From: Malus domestica
Lineage: Eukaryota > Streptophyta > Magnoliopsida > Rosales > Rosaceae
NCBI RefSeq assembly: GCF_042453785.1
Contig: NC_091670.1
Span: 35,909,501 to 35,973,500 of the forward strand
Length of the DNA: 64,000 nucleotides
Direction of reading: 5' to 3'
Shown: in pieces, positions 25,494 to 40,056 of the stretch
Layout of the letters: the number at the start of each line of letters is the position of its first letter
How positions within the stretch are numbered: the stretch's first letter is position 1
Made by a program: the position numbers and the translations under genes
Notes under the pieces: model-generated
What the model saw: only the letters and a program-made list of their open reading frames with translations
Databases searched by the model: none
Told to the model about the DNA's origin: nothing

Positions 25494-25762
25494 TTAGGAA
25501 AGGGATCAACTTCTTGTTTTGAACAAATTTTTTATATCATATCAGTAAAGTGTTGAATGCTGTCAATTATGAATAAAATATTTAAACGAGTTTTTATTTT
25601 CATTTAATATTACAGTCTAGATGAGAAGTTTTATGTTTAATTCTAGTCAAAGGCGAATTTTAACCCAAAATGATTTGATATCACTAAAATGATTCGATAT
25701 CCACTAAAAAATGATCCACTAAGAGACCTTCAAACTTCTATTAAGCTGCACAAGACACTTAA

Positions 25763-27046
<1,284 letters not shown>

Positions 27047-27047
27047 A

Positions 27048-27060
27048 TCTCCCCCTCCAG
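27048..27060 (-). promoter_or_regulatory. Polypurine tract of copia element 1
   Basis: CTGGAGGGGGAGA on the minus strand, next to the 3' LTR. It is the plus-strand priming site for reverse transcription. Confidence 0.75.
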
Positions 27061-27094
27061 TCCATGAGGGAGGAATTCCGATCATGACTCCAAG

Positions 27095-30000
27095 TTACCT
27101 GGAGTTCATCCCAGCAGCCTTAATGCAGAATTCCAACTTTGATTTTGTGACTACCTTTGTCAACATATCTGAAGAATTATTATCGGTATGAATCTTCTTC
27201 AGCTGCAGCAACTTGTTCTCGATAGCGTCTCTAATCCAGTGATAACGAATATCAATGTGCTTAGTGCGTGAATGATATGTAGTGTTCTTGCTCAAGTCCA
27301 GAGCACTCTGACTATCACAATAAATGCCATAATCACTTTGCTTCAAACCCAACTCTTGGAGAAACTGCTTCAGCCACAACAACTCCTTGCATGCTTCTGT
27401 AGCGGCTATGTATTCAGCCTCGGTTGTGGACAAAGCAACACACTTTTGCAACTTGGATTGCCAAGACACGGCTCCCCCGGCAAAAGTGAACAAGTACCCA
27501 GACGTAGATTTTCTGCCATCCAGGTCACCTCCCATGTCAGCATCTGTAAATCCTTCCAAGATTGGTTTGGAACCGCCAAAGCACAAGCACATCTTAGAAG
27601 TCCCCTTCAAATATCTGAGAATCCACTTAACAGCTTCCCAATGGTCTTTCCCTGGATTAGAGAGAAACTTGCTCACCACACCTACTGCATGAGCAATATC
27701 TGGCCGTGTGCACACCATTGCATACATGATACTTCCTACTGCTGAAGAGTAGGGAACAACTGCCATTTTCTCCTTTTCTTCATATGTTTTTGGACACGAC
27801 TCTTTGCTCAACTTGATATGATTGGCTAAAGGTGAGCTTACCGATTTGGCTGCTTTCATGTTGAACCTTTCAAGCACCCGTTCAACATATTTTTCTTGTG
27901 ACAGCCACAACTTCTTGGATTTTCTGTCACGAATTATCTCCATGCCCAAAATCTGCTTGGCTGGCCCTAAGTCCTTCATGTCAAAGGACTTAGATAACTC
28001 TTCTTTGAGCTTTTTAATCATAAAAGCATCTTGACCGACAATCAACATGTCATCAACATAAAGCAACAAAATGATGAATTTACCTCCAGAAAATTGTTTG
28101 ATATAGACACAAGAGTCAGCATGAGTTCTCTTGTACCCATTACTCACCATGAATGAGTTGAACTTTTTATTCCACTGTCTCGGAGCCTGCTTAAGACCAT
28201 ATAAGCTTTTCTTGAGCTTGCACACCAAAGTTTCTTTACCCTTGACTTCAAAGCCTTTGGGTTGCTCCATATATATCTCCTCTTCTAAGTTACCGTGGAG
28301 AAATGCAGTTTTAACGTCTAACTGCTCGAGCTCAAGATCCATGCTTGCTGCCATACCAAGGATAACTCGAATGGAAGTCATCTTCACCACCGGTGAGAAA
28401 ATCTCATCAAAGTCAACTCCTTTCTTTTGACCAAAACCTTTGACAACCAAACGAGCCTTGTACCTTGTCATGTTGTCGTCATTTTTCAATTTGAACACCC
28501 ACTTGTTTTTCAATGCTTTTCTGCCCTTTGGAAGCTCCACCAGCTCATAGGTATTATTCTTTAATAAGGAATCCATCTCTGACTCCATTGCCTTCATCCA
28601 TTTATCACTGTCGTTATGAGCTCTGGCCTCCTCATAAGTTTCGGGCTCTCCATAATTAGTCAACATGATATACTCTGATGAAGAATACTTGGTAGACGGT
28701 CTTCGACTTCTGCTGGATCTTCTGACCTGATCTTCATTCTCTTGCGGGGCTAGAGGCTCCCCCTGATTGGATTCTCCTTGAATCTGCTCTTCTTGACTAG
28801 GCTCCCCCTGATCAGCAATCTCATGGTCTGGCACATCTTGATCAGGCTCCCCCTGATCAGCATTATCTGGTTCTGCAGGCACTTCATTGGCAGCTGCTTC
28901 AGGGATGTCATCGTGACTTTCTTCATCTGAAGCTAATGGATCAACTCCTCTGTCTGCACCATCTGGTTGTGCTTCTTTATCCGAATCCCCAATTGTTTGA
29001 TCTTCATAAAAGACCACGTCTCTACTTCGAATAAACTTCTTCTGGTATGGGTCCCATAATCTGTAACCAAAATCTTCACCGCCATAACCAAGAAAGATGC
29101 ACGGTGTAGCTTTGTAGTCTAACTTCGATCTCTGCTCTTTGGGCACATGCACAAAAGCTTTGCAACCAAACACCTTCAGATGAGAGTAAGACACATCATT
29201 ACCAGTCCATACTCTCTCTGGAACATCAAGACCTAATGGTACTGATGGAGATCGGTTGATCAAATAGCAGGCTGTCCTTACAGCTTCACCCCAGAACTGC
29301 TTAGATAACTTTGCAGTCCTCAGCATACACCTGACTTTCTCCATGATGGTTCGGTTCATTCTTTCAGCAACACCATTATGTTGTGGAGTTCCAGGAACTG
29401 TCTTCTCATGACGTATGCCATGTTTCACACAATACTCTCTAAACTGGTGAGATGTGTACTCGCCGCCGTTGTCGCTACGAAGGCACTTAAGAGGTTTCCC
29501 AATTTCCCTCTCCACCATGGCATGGAACTCCTGGAATGTCTGAAACACCTGGTCTTTGGATTTCAACAAATACACCCAAACCTTTCGTGAAGCATCATCA
29601 ATATATGTAACAAAATATTTATTTCTTCCGAGTGACTCGACTTCCATGGGACCACACACATCTGAATAAACAAGATCTAACAAATTTCCTTTCCTTGTAG
29701 ATGGAATCGAAAAACTAATTCTTCTTTGTTTTCCTAATAAACAGTGCTCACAAGAGTTTAACGACGTACCTTTGGCAAAGGGAATGTGAGACTTCTTTGC
29801 CAAAACCTGTAGGCCTTTCTCGCTCATGTGGCCTAGCCTCTTATGCCACAAGTCTAGAGATGAGTCTTCCACAGCATTCAACTCACCTTTCAAAACCTTG
29901 GCATTTGACCGGTACAACGTACAACAAAGTCGTGCTCTTGCTACCACCATTAAGCCTTTAGTAAGCTTCAATTTTCCTTCGCCAATATGGTGATAATATC

Positions 30001-31108
30001 CTTGTCGATCAAGGGTACCGATGGATATCAGATTGAGACGTATATCAGGAATATGTCTCACATCTTTCAACATCAATTGGCAGCCGAGATTAGTTCTTAA
30101 GCAGATATCACCAATTCCAAGAATTTTGGAATAGCTTTCATTCCCCATCTTCACTATGCCAAAGTCACCTTCTTTGTATGTACTGAAGAACTCCCGTTTG
30201 GACGTAGCATGGAAGGAAGCTCCATTATCAAAGATCCATTCAATGTCTCTGTCAGAGTTGCCCATATGCAGACATTCACCAACAGACAATATTTCTGGTA
30301 CATCACCACATATGACATCGGTGGTATTGCCAGTATCATCTTTCTTCTGATTGTTTCCTTCCCTTTGCTCTCTCTTCCAAACTCGACAATTTTTCTTCAT
30401 ATGGCCTTCTTTGCCACAATGGTGGCATGCACCCCTGAACCTTGACTTGGATCGGCTAGGACTCCTGCCATGACCTCTAGGCCCTCTACTCTTGCTTCTT
30501 CCGCGGTTCTCTGTGACAAATACTTGGCTGCTATCTGTGCCAGAAGTCTTTCTCCTTGTTTCTTCATTGAGCATGCTATTTTTAACATTATCAAGAGTAA
30601 GAACACCATTAGAAGCAGAGTTACTTATACTCACCACAAAGGTCTCCCAACTGTCTGGCAAGGATCCAAGTAACAAGAGCGCTTGTAGCTCGTCCTCGAT
30701 CGTCATTTTCATAGTAGCCAACTGGTTGATGATATTCTGGAAATTGTTCAAGTGTTCTGCTACACTTAAACCATCCTTGTACTTCACATTGATGAGCTCT
30801 TTGATCAAGAAGGCTTTCTTGGCTGGGGTCTTCTTCTCGAACAAGGACTCAAGCTTCGTCCAAAACTCGCGAGCATTGGTTTCATTAGACACATGGTGAA
30901 AAACACTATCATCCACCCATTGTCTAATTGTGCCAATAGCCTTGCGATTCATCTTCTTCCACTCGGCATCGGACATGCTCTCGGGCTTAGCGGCATCTCC
31001 TTCAATTGGCTCATGCAAATCCTTGCAATAGAGAATGTCCTCCATCCTTGGCTTCCATGTTACCTAATTGGAGTTGGTGAGTTTGATCATAGTGCCACTT
31101 CCTTCCAT
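27095..31108 (-). pseudogene. Gag-Pol polyprotein of copia element 1, with early in-frame stop
   Basis: From the ATG at 31108 the frame runs 14 codons and meets TAG (31066-31064). From the next Met (31045) it is open for 1316 residues to 27095. Domains in order: Gag; zinc knuckle CHHCGKEGHMKKNC (207-220 of the open part); protease with D-N-G at 273-275 where D-[ST]-G is expected; integrase with HHCC finger and DDE residues (SDVCGP, LRSDNGGEY, NGVAER); reverse transcriptase with YVDD; and RNase H ending in MNSR. The reading frame is otherwise free of stops and frameshifts. Use of the internal Met could skip the stop, losing about 21 Gag residues. AGT to AAT in the protease triad may block processing. 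Confidence 0.88.
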
Positions 31109-31129
31109 CTCGTAGTACGAGCCAACCGG

Positions 31130-31141
31130 GCTCTGATACCA
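31130..31141 (-). promoter_or_regulatory. Primer-binding site of copia element 1
   Basis: TGGTATCAGAGC on the minus strand, two bases from the 5' LTR. It is complementary to the 3' end of initiator-Met tRNA, the usual primer of plant copia elements. Confidence 0.9.
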
Positions 31142-31143
31142 CT

Positions 31144-32703
<1,560 letters not shown>

Positions 32704-32706
32704 TAG

Positions 32707-33224
32707 ATGGCTAGGAGCCTCGATATGGTGTTTGCAGAAGCTTAAGGGTTTCGTTGCTATGATCTGTGTGCTCTGTATATGCTTCTGTTTAGCCAATTAT
32801 ATACATTGGAATAAAATTTCAGAGAAGTCTATTTGCCCTCTATTCTCTAGTCCGTGTTTTGTAAAGTAGTGTAATGTAGCTAATTTGCACTCTGCAACAA
32901 TGAGTTTATTGTGGTAGATAATTTAAATACAATATTTCTCATCATAGATGAGATTAGACTAGTTGGCCAGGATAGTATGCCGGCCCTTTTACACCCAAGT
33001 TCGAAACCCCTTCCTTGTTAATTAGAGTAGTTTAGAATATAATATGCCTTATAAAATATATGGCTTAGCCCAACTTTTCTCTAATTTTTAGGCATTAGTC
33101 ATTCAGTTAAGTTATATAGAAGAAGAATTTACAGTTAATTATACTCATCAACTAATTTGTAAATAATTCTCAACAAAATGTAGGTATCCATAAGCTCAAA
33201 AAGGGGGGAAACAGTAATAAAATG
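32707..33224. other. 3' flank of BBE-like gene 3, no gene
   Basis: AT-rich 3' flank. The short frame at 32636-32869 overlaps the end of gene 3 in another phase and is not a gene. Confidence 0.5.
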
Positions 33225-33525
33225 GGAGGGGGTCTCCAAGGCAACTAGGGGACAAAGTGGTGGTCTTTTTTTGTTATGGAAAAATCAAATTCTATTTCTA
33301 TTACTGTTCTCCATTCACATGCTCGGTACATCCATTCTGTAGCCACTGATTCGAGAGCTGGTGCTCCTTGGTTTCTTTTTTGTGTATGCTTATCCCCAAA
33401 AAGAAAACCAACCTCAACTTTGGAATTAGTTGCTTCATCTTCAGCCTGCTAATGCTCCTTGGATCCTTCTTTGAGATTTTAATAATATTCTTTATCTAGA
33501 CGAAAAGGTGGGTGGCTTAGAGTGC
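33225..33525 (+). mobile_element. Fragment of an L1-type LINE (endonuclease region)
   Basis: Broken frames give pieces like ITVLHSHARYIHSVATDS, GAPWFL, and DFNNILYLDEKVGG. These resemble the apurinic endonuclease part of plant L1 ORF2 (compare GDFNEI...EK-GG). Frames shift and contain stops. No ends or tail are seen. Confidence 0.55.
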
Positions 33526-34399
33526 TGATAAATATTAGAGTGTTGATAAGTCAAGCCGAGCCTCCATTCACCTCTAAGGCCTCACTTCTCAATTTTTATT
33601 CCAGTTAGAATTTTAGTTCGGTCACTTCTTAGATCTTCAACATAACTGTTCGTCCTTTCCTCTCTTCAGACCCCCAATGCAACCACCTTCCCTCTCCCTC
33701 CCAAATCTCACGACCAAGCCTCATGCCTCATTCCCAAAATTTCATTTGTATGCCCAATTTCCAAATTCTCGACAATCCAATCTCATCCCTTCAAGCCCAA
33801 TTCCTTTTTTGGGTATTCCATTTGATTTGAAAGAATTGACATAGTTGCTCAGAGATTGTGAACAAAGAAGAAAATCTTTTTTTTTCTTTTTCTTTATTTA
33901 TTTTTTATTATTATTTTTTGCTTTGATCTTAGATGTCATTTTACAAGAAGGTAAAATTGGTATGAATTTAAAAAAAAAAAAAAAAAAAAAAAGTGGGTGA
34001 AGAGATAAATAATAGGTTGGGTTTATCAGCACTATGTTTTGCCTCATGAAACTTTGTATGCCTGGCAGTTTGACTGCTTTAGTGGATTTGCTGCCGAGAC
34101 TTTTCTTTGTAATTTTATTATCTTATTGGAAAAAAAATATATACACTCAAAAGAGTTTTACCCATTAATTCAAAGGGTTGCAAACAAAAGTTAATACGTC
34201 GTTTTAATTTTCCTTTGCAGAACTTGCTCACTGACCATTGATTGTATTTTAAGAAAATGTTCAAACGTTCTATACAGACACAAGCATAATTCTTTATAAC
34301 TGATATCATTAATAAGGAAAATTTTTATTTCTGTTTTAATGTTCTTTAATTTGCTTCCCGTTAATTTGTTTTTACATATTTTAGGACAAAAAATTAAAG
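33526..34399. other. Intergenic between BBE-like genes 3 and 4
   Basis: AT-rich, with T and A homopolymers (33880-33990). I see no gene. Confidence 0.5.
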
Positions 34400-34406
34400 T
34401 ATAAAT
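34400..34406 (+). promoter_or_regulatory. TATA-like box of BBE-like gene 4
   Basis: TATAAAT overlaps the upstream in-frame ATG at 34405. Transcription would then start downstream of that ATG, so the ATG at 34450 is the likelier start. Confidence 0.45.
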
Positions 34407-34747
34407 GAAGCAGCTAACAGAAGTAAAAATATTGGAGGGGAAGCAAATCATGGCTCACCTTCTAACATTTGCAATAGTGTCTCTCTTCTCAGTTTCTTCT
34501 GCAACATATGACCTCATCCCGGAATTGAATTTTTATAGTTGCGTTGGCTTCCATTCGACAGGATCCTTAACCAACGTAAGCACATTTTTGTTCGATCATC
34601 ATTCCCCTTCATTTTCGTCTGTCTTTGAGTCCTCCATCCAAAACCTCAGATTCAACAGCACCAATCAGAAGCTTCAATACATCATCACACCCTATCTATA
34701 CGAACACGTGCAAGCTGCCATCATTTGTAGCAAAATACATCGCTTCC

Positions 34748-35231
34748 TGTTTGAAATGGTACCAGGCATATCGATTAGGTTGATAAAAAAGGATTGAAAC
34801 TTTGAGCAAGGGTTTGAAGAAATTTGTTTCTTTCAAGAGAGAGAGGGAAGAGCAAGAGTCGATGTATTTTTCATATGTCTCAAAAGACAAATTACAAAAG
34901 AATATATCTTTTTACAGCCAGTCTAAAATCAGATCCTACATCTAGGAACCTAGAACTCCTCTCCGACCATAAATGGTTATTGGAGGATATCATCCATCCA
35001 CTTGGAAGAAGATGGGAAGGCTCAGTCCAATTAACAAGACAAAAGAAAGAAAAACACCAGCTGTAACTTTCTTAAACTAGTAAAAGAAACTAGCCGTTGA
35101 ATTTCAATGGCTACTCCTGATTTAGTAAAGTCTTAATTTCTTCACATTTCACAGCTCCTTTTTGATTTCATCTGCAGGTTTAGCTTCTGCAGGGTAACTT
35201 CTAAAGCAAGAATGCAGCTTAATTCTCAACA
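34748..35231 (-). repeat. 3' LTR of copia element 2
   Basis: 484 bp. The last four codons and the stop codon of the pol frame (35233-35219) extend into its first bases. Confidence 0.95.
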
Positions 35232-38200
35232 GCCTCTCCTAAGCTGCATACTGGCTTTACTCCTAACTTCATCCTCAAGTAATTGAATCGATCTTTAGGC
35301 AAAGCTTTTGTAAATATATCTGCCAACTGCTCTTCACTTCTGCAGTACTTCACATCAATGGATCCTTGCTGCAATGCTTCTCGAATAAAATGATATTTCC
35401 TGTTTATGTGTCTGGTTCTCTGATGAAAAACAGGATTTTTTACCATCGATATTGCAGACATGTTATCACAAAACAATGGTGTTGCATCAGCTTGCAATTC
35501 ACCAAAATCATCCAAAACAAATCTTAGCCAGATGGCTTGAGCTGTTGCTCCTGCTGCTGAGACATACTCAGCTTCTGCAGTTGACAATGCAACTGTGTTT
35601 TGCTTGACTGAGGCCCATGAAAATGTACCACTACCAAAACTGAATGCATACCCGGATGTGCTCCTACTGTCATCTTCACTGCCAGCCCAATCTGAGTCAC
35701 AAAATCCAATCAAAACAGCATCCTTGTCCCTTGTAAATTCAATGCCATAGCTGAGAGTACCTTGAATGTATCTAAGAACTCTTTTAGCTATTCCCATGTG
35801 CTTCTTCGTGGGACCATGCATGAACCTTGATAGCAAACTGGTTGCATACATTATATCAGGCCTAGTTGCAGTTAAATATAGCAAACTGCCAACTATTTTC
35901 CTGAACAACCCTTCATCAGTCAACTCACTTCCATCAACTTTCTTCAGTTTCTCACCTGTTGGTAGAGGTATTGTCACTGACTTACAATCCTCCAGACCAA
36001 ACTTTACAAGTAAGGACTTTGCATATTTGCTTTGATGAATAAAAACCCCTCTTTCAGTTTGTAGAACTCCCATTCCCAAGAAATGATGTAAGAGTCCTAA
36101 GTCAGTCATCTCATATTTCTGCATCATGTCTCTTTTAAACTCACTGAGCAGTGTATTGCTACCTCCAGTGTATACTATATCATCAACATATATAGAGACT
36201 ATGATCATATTTCCTTCATCATCAGTTCTAGTGTATAAGGTAGCCTCACTTATGCTTCTTTTGAAATTGCAGTTTGTGAGATAAGTGTCAATCTCACTGT
36301 ACCAGGCTCTAGGAGCCTGCTTCAAACCATAGAGAGCCTTCTTCAACTTATAGACCTTGTGACTTGCATTTTTTACTTCAAAACCCTCGGGTTGCTCAGT
36401 GTAAACCTCCTCCTCAAGCACTCCATTTAAGAAGGCTGACTTAACATCTAGTTGGAACAATTTCCAACCCTTTTGTGCTGCAAGTGCAATCAAAGTTCGA
36501 ATTGTATCCAACCTTGCCACTGGGGCAAAGGTTTCATTGTAGTCAATACCAGGTTTCTGAGCATATCCTTTTGCCACAAGTCTAGCCTTGTGTTTTTGAA
36601 CTGATCCATCGAGATTCAGTTTGGTTTTGAACACCCATTTGACTCCTATGACAGGCTTGTCTGCAGGTCTTTCCACCAGCTCCCAAGTTCCATTCTTCTC
36701 AATGGTTTCAATCTCAGAATTCATTGCTTCCTTCCATGCATTGTCTTCAATGGCTTCATGATAAGTTTCAGGTTCAATAATGGTCATGTTACATCTTGCA
36801 TAAATGTCCTCCAAGCTTCTCAGCTTTACTGGTGTATTGCTTGGTGTTGAGCTTTGACTTGTACTGGCAATGTTGCTTCCAGGAACATGTTCATCATCTG
36901 AGATTAATTGAGTAGGATTTGAAGAGTCAATACTATGAGGTTCATGAAAATGTTCTTCAGTTTCTGTCATCTCAGTGTTTTCATTTCCAATAGTGAGAGG
37001 TATGTAGACAGATTCATCTTGCTTGCTTTGCCAGTTCCAGGTCTTATTCTCATCAAACACTACACTCCTTGAGAGAATAATCTTCTCTGTTTGAAGATTA
37101 TAGATTCTGTAACCTTTTTCACAACTGCCATACCCCATAAAAATTCATTTGCTTGCTTTGTCATCAAACTTCTGTCTAAGCTTGGATGGAATGTGACTAT
37201 AACAGATACATCCGAACATTCTCATGTGTTTTACACCTGGCTTTCTTCCTGTGAAGGCTTCAAATGGAGTCTTGCCCTTTACTGAGATTGTAGGACATCT
37301 ATTTTGCAGATATACTGAAGTTCCAACTGCTTCAGCCCAGAAAATCACAGGAATGTTCTTCTCAGCCATCATAGATTTTGCCATTTCACAAATGGTTCTA
37401 TTTCTTCTCTCAGCAACTCCATTTTGCTGAGGAGAATATGCTACTGTCAATTGCCTCTCCATTCCAGTGCTGGAACAGAAGTATGAGAATTCATGGGATG
37501 TATATTCACCTCCTCTGTCACTTCTCAGCTTCTTGAGCTTAAAACCACTTTGTAGTTCCACAAGGACTTTGAATTTTTTAAACACATTGAACACATCAGA
37601 TTTGTTTCTAAGAAAGTACACCCAACACATTCTTGAGAAATCATCTATGAATGTTATGAAATATCTGTTGCCACCAATGGATTCATTCTGCATTGGTCCA
37701 CAAACATCTGTGTGTACCAGTTCTAATGGATTACTAGCTCTCCAAGCTTTCTCTTTATCAAATGGTTCCCTATGCATCTTCCCAGACACACAACTCTCAC
37801 AGATTTCTTTCATTTCAGATAGTTCAGGCAAACCAAGCACCAACCCTTCTTTCTGCATCCTTTTCAGACTTGCAAAGTTCAAGTGACCTAGCCTTTTATG
37901 CCAGATCCAAGACTCTTCTTCAATTGATGCTTTTCTGGCCACTGGATTTATAGATTCAAGAGACAATGGAAAGCATCTGTTCCCTGTCATTACTACCTTG
38001 GCTACCACATTCCCAAGGTTGCTGTCATCGAAGATCACAGCCATGTTGCCTCCAAACAGAACATAGTAGCCGTGTTCCATCATTTGACCAACACTCAGCA
38101 GGTTTTCATCTAATCCTGGAACCAACAGGACTTCATTGATGTATCTCTTCCCATGCTTTGTATTTACTACCAGTGTTCCCTTGCCTGTTGCTTGAACCAA

Positions 38201-39442
38201 ATCTCCAGTCCCCATTTTAACTCTACAAGTCACAGATCTGTCAAGATTCAATAGAAGAGACTCTTGAGAAGTCATGTGATTGCTGCAAGCGCTATCCACA
38301 AACCACACAGATTTATCTTGTTCTATTGATGCTGAGTGACAAGCATAGAACATTGTACCAGTGGTTACATCTTCTTCCTTGGCACAATTAGCCACTTGTC
38401 TGTTGTTATCACAGTCTTTTGCCATATGACCAAACCTATTGCACTTTCCACACTTAGCTTTTCCTTTATATCTACACACACCAAAATGGTATTTCTCGCA
38501 GACTTGACACTGTGGTTTCACACCACTTTGACTATTACTCCCTTGCTTGTTCTGTGGATTGAACTTATTGTTCCAACTTCCTCCAGAGTTGTTGTTCCAG
38601 TTTGATCCACTGGTATTGCTCCAGTTCCCATTCTGAGACCAGTTCTTCCCCTTTTTATATTGAGTCCATTTTGAGTTTGTCTTATACTGAGAGCCTTTGA
38701 AATTTCCATTACTGCTTCCGTTTCCTCCAACCTTGAGACTGCTGAAGGCCCTCTCTGTACCAGTGTATTTATCTCTTTCATCATGCAAGTCTTCTCTTTT
38801 ATCATAGACTTTCACTGAGGCTAGGACTTCTTCAACTCTAATACTGTCCAGATCTCTGGTTTCCTCAATGATTGACACTATGGACTTATATCTCCTATTT
38901 AGACTCATCAACAGCTTTTGAACAATCCTTTTTTCGGTTACATCTTCTCCTAGAGATTTCAGGTTGTTTACTATCTCAAAGAACCGAGCCAAATAGTCAT
39001 CCAGAGATTCAACATCATTCATCCTTAAATATTCAAAATCTGCTCTAATGGCTTGTAATTTCACTGCTCGTACCTTTTTATCTCCTCTGAACTCTCTTCT
39101 CAAGATTTCCCAGGCACCCTTTGCAGTCTTCTCATTTCGGATTCTGGGAAAAAGCTCATCAGTGATTGCACTTTGGATGAGACTCAACGCCTTGGCATTC
39201 TTGATCCTCTCCTCCTTTGTAACAACAGGAGCTTCAACCGGAATGTTTTCCGTCTCGCTTTCTCCTTCTTCCTCAGAGCCTTCTTCTCTGGGAGTTTGTT
39301 GTTCAGGTAACCCAGCTTCAACCACATCCCATAGATCGTAGGCTATGAGAATGGTTTCCATTTTAATGGCCCAAAAATCGTAGTTTGATCCATTAAATTG
39401 TGGTGTTCGTAAATCACCACCAGATGTGCTCGATCCAGCCAT
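35219..39442 (-). pseudogene. Gag-Pol polyprotein of copia element 2, with one in-frame TGA
   Basis: The likely start is ATG 39442 (MAGSSTSGG), 118 bases after the primer-binding site. The open frame itself extends upstream into the LTR, but that part is not conserved coding sequence. Order: Gag; zinc knuckle KCGKCNRFGHMAKDC; protease with VDSACSNHM (D-S-A, not D-S-G); integrase with HHCC and DDE residues (HTDVCGPM, LRSDRGGEY, NGVAER). Then TGA at 37147-37145 after FDDKASK, and in the same frame reverse transcriptase with YVDD and RNase H to a stop at 35219. The first block is 765 codons, and the second 639 from its first Met. No frameshift is seen. Confidence 0.88.
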
Positions 39443-39560
39443 TTCTTGAGCTAGAATACGAAGAGTCACAATAAAAGAACCACCTTTAAGGTTTTCTGGT
39501 TTTTTTCGGAGTTGGATTTCTCTCACAGTATAACACCCTTTCTTCGGAATCAGACCAATA

Positions 39561-39572
39561 GCTCTGATACCA
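39561..39572 (-). promoter_or_regulatory. Primer-binding site of copia element 2
   Basis: TGGTATCAGAGC on the minus strand, directly next to the 5' LTR; initiator-Met tRNA type. Confidence 0.9.
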
Positions 39573-40056
39573 TGTTTGAAATGGTACCAGGCATATCGAT
39601 TAGGTTGATAAAAAAGGATTGAAACTTTGAGCAAGGGTTTGAAGAAATTTGTTTCTTTCAAGAGAGAGAGGGAAGAGCAAGAGTCGATGTATTTTTCATA
39701 TGTCTCAAAAGACAAATTACAAAAGACTATATCTTTTTACAGCCAGTCTAAAATCAGATCCTACATCTAGGAACCTAGAACTCCTCTCCGACCATAAATG
39801 GTTATTGGAGGATATCATCCATCCACTTGGAAGAAGATGGGAAGGCTCAGTCCAATTAACAAGACAAAAGAAAGAAAAACACCAGCTGTAACTTTCTTAA
39901 ACTAGTAAAAGAAACTAGCCGTTGAATTTCAATGGCTACTCCTGATTTAGTAAAGTCTTAATTTCTTCACATTTCACAGCTCCTTTTTGATTTCATCTGC
40001 AGGTTTAGCTTCTGCAGGGTAACTTCTAAAGCAAGAATGCAGCTTAATTCTCAACA
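39573..40056 (-). repeat. 5' LTR of copia element 2
   Basis: 484 bp, TG...CA, one substitution relative to the 3' LTR. Confidence 0.95.

Larger units (their letters stand above)
34748..40056 (-). mobile_element. Complete Ty1/copia retrotransposon 2 (5309 bp), antisense within BBE-like gene 4
   Basis: Two 484-bp LTRs (34748-35231, 39573-40056; TGTTGAG...TTCAAACA on the minus strand) are flanked by CTTCC at 34743-34747 and 40057-40061. One LTR difference is seen (A versus C in AAAAGA(A/C)TATATC). The primer-binding site abuts the 5' LTR. The polyprotein frame is intact except for one TGA between integrase and reverse transcriptase. Its sequence is unrelated to element 1 at the LTR level and clearly different in protein. 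The TGA prevents a full Pol unless read through, so it is now non-autonomous. Confidence 0.95.

Noticed and set aside
39443-39715. N-terminal 91-residue extension of the copia element 2 frame
   Set aside because: It runs through the LTR and the primer-binding site. The Gag start MAGSSTSGG at 39442 fits better.
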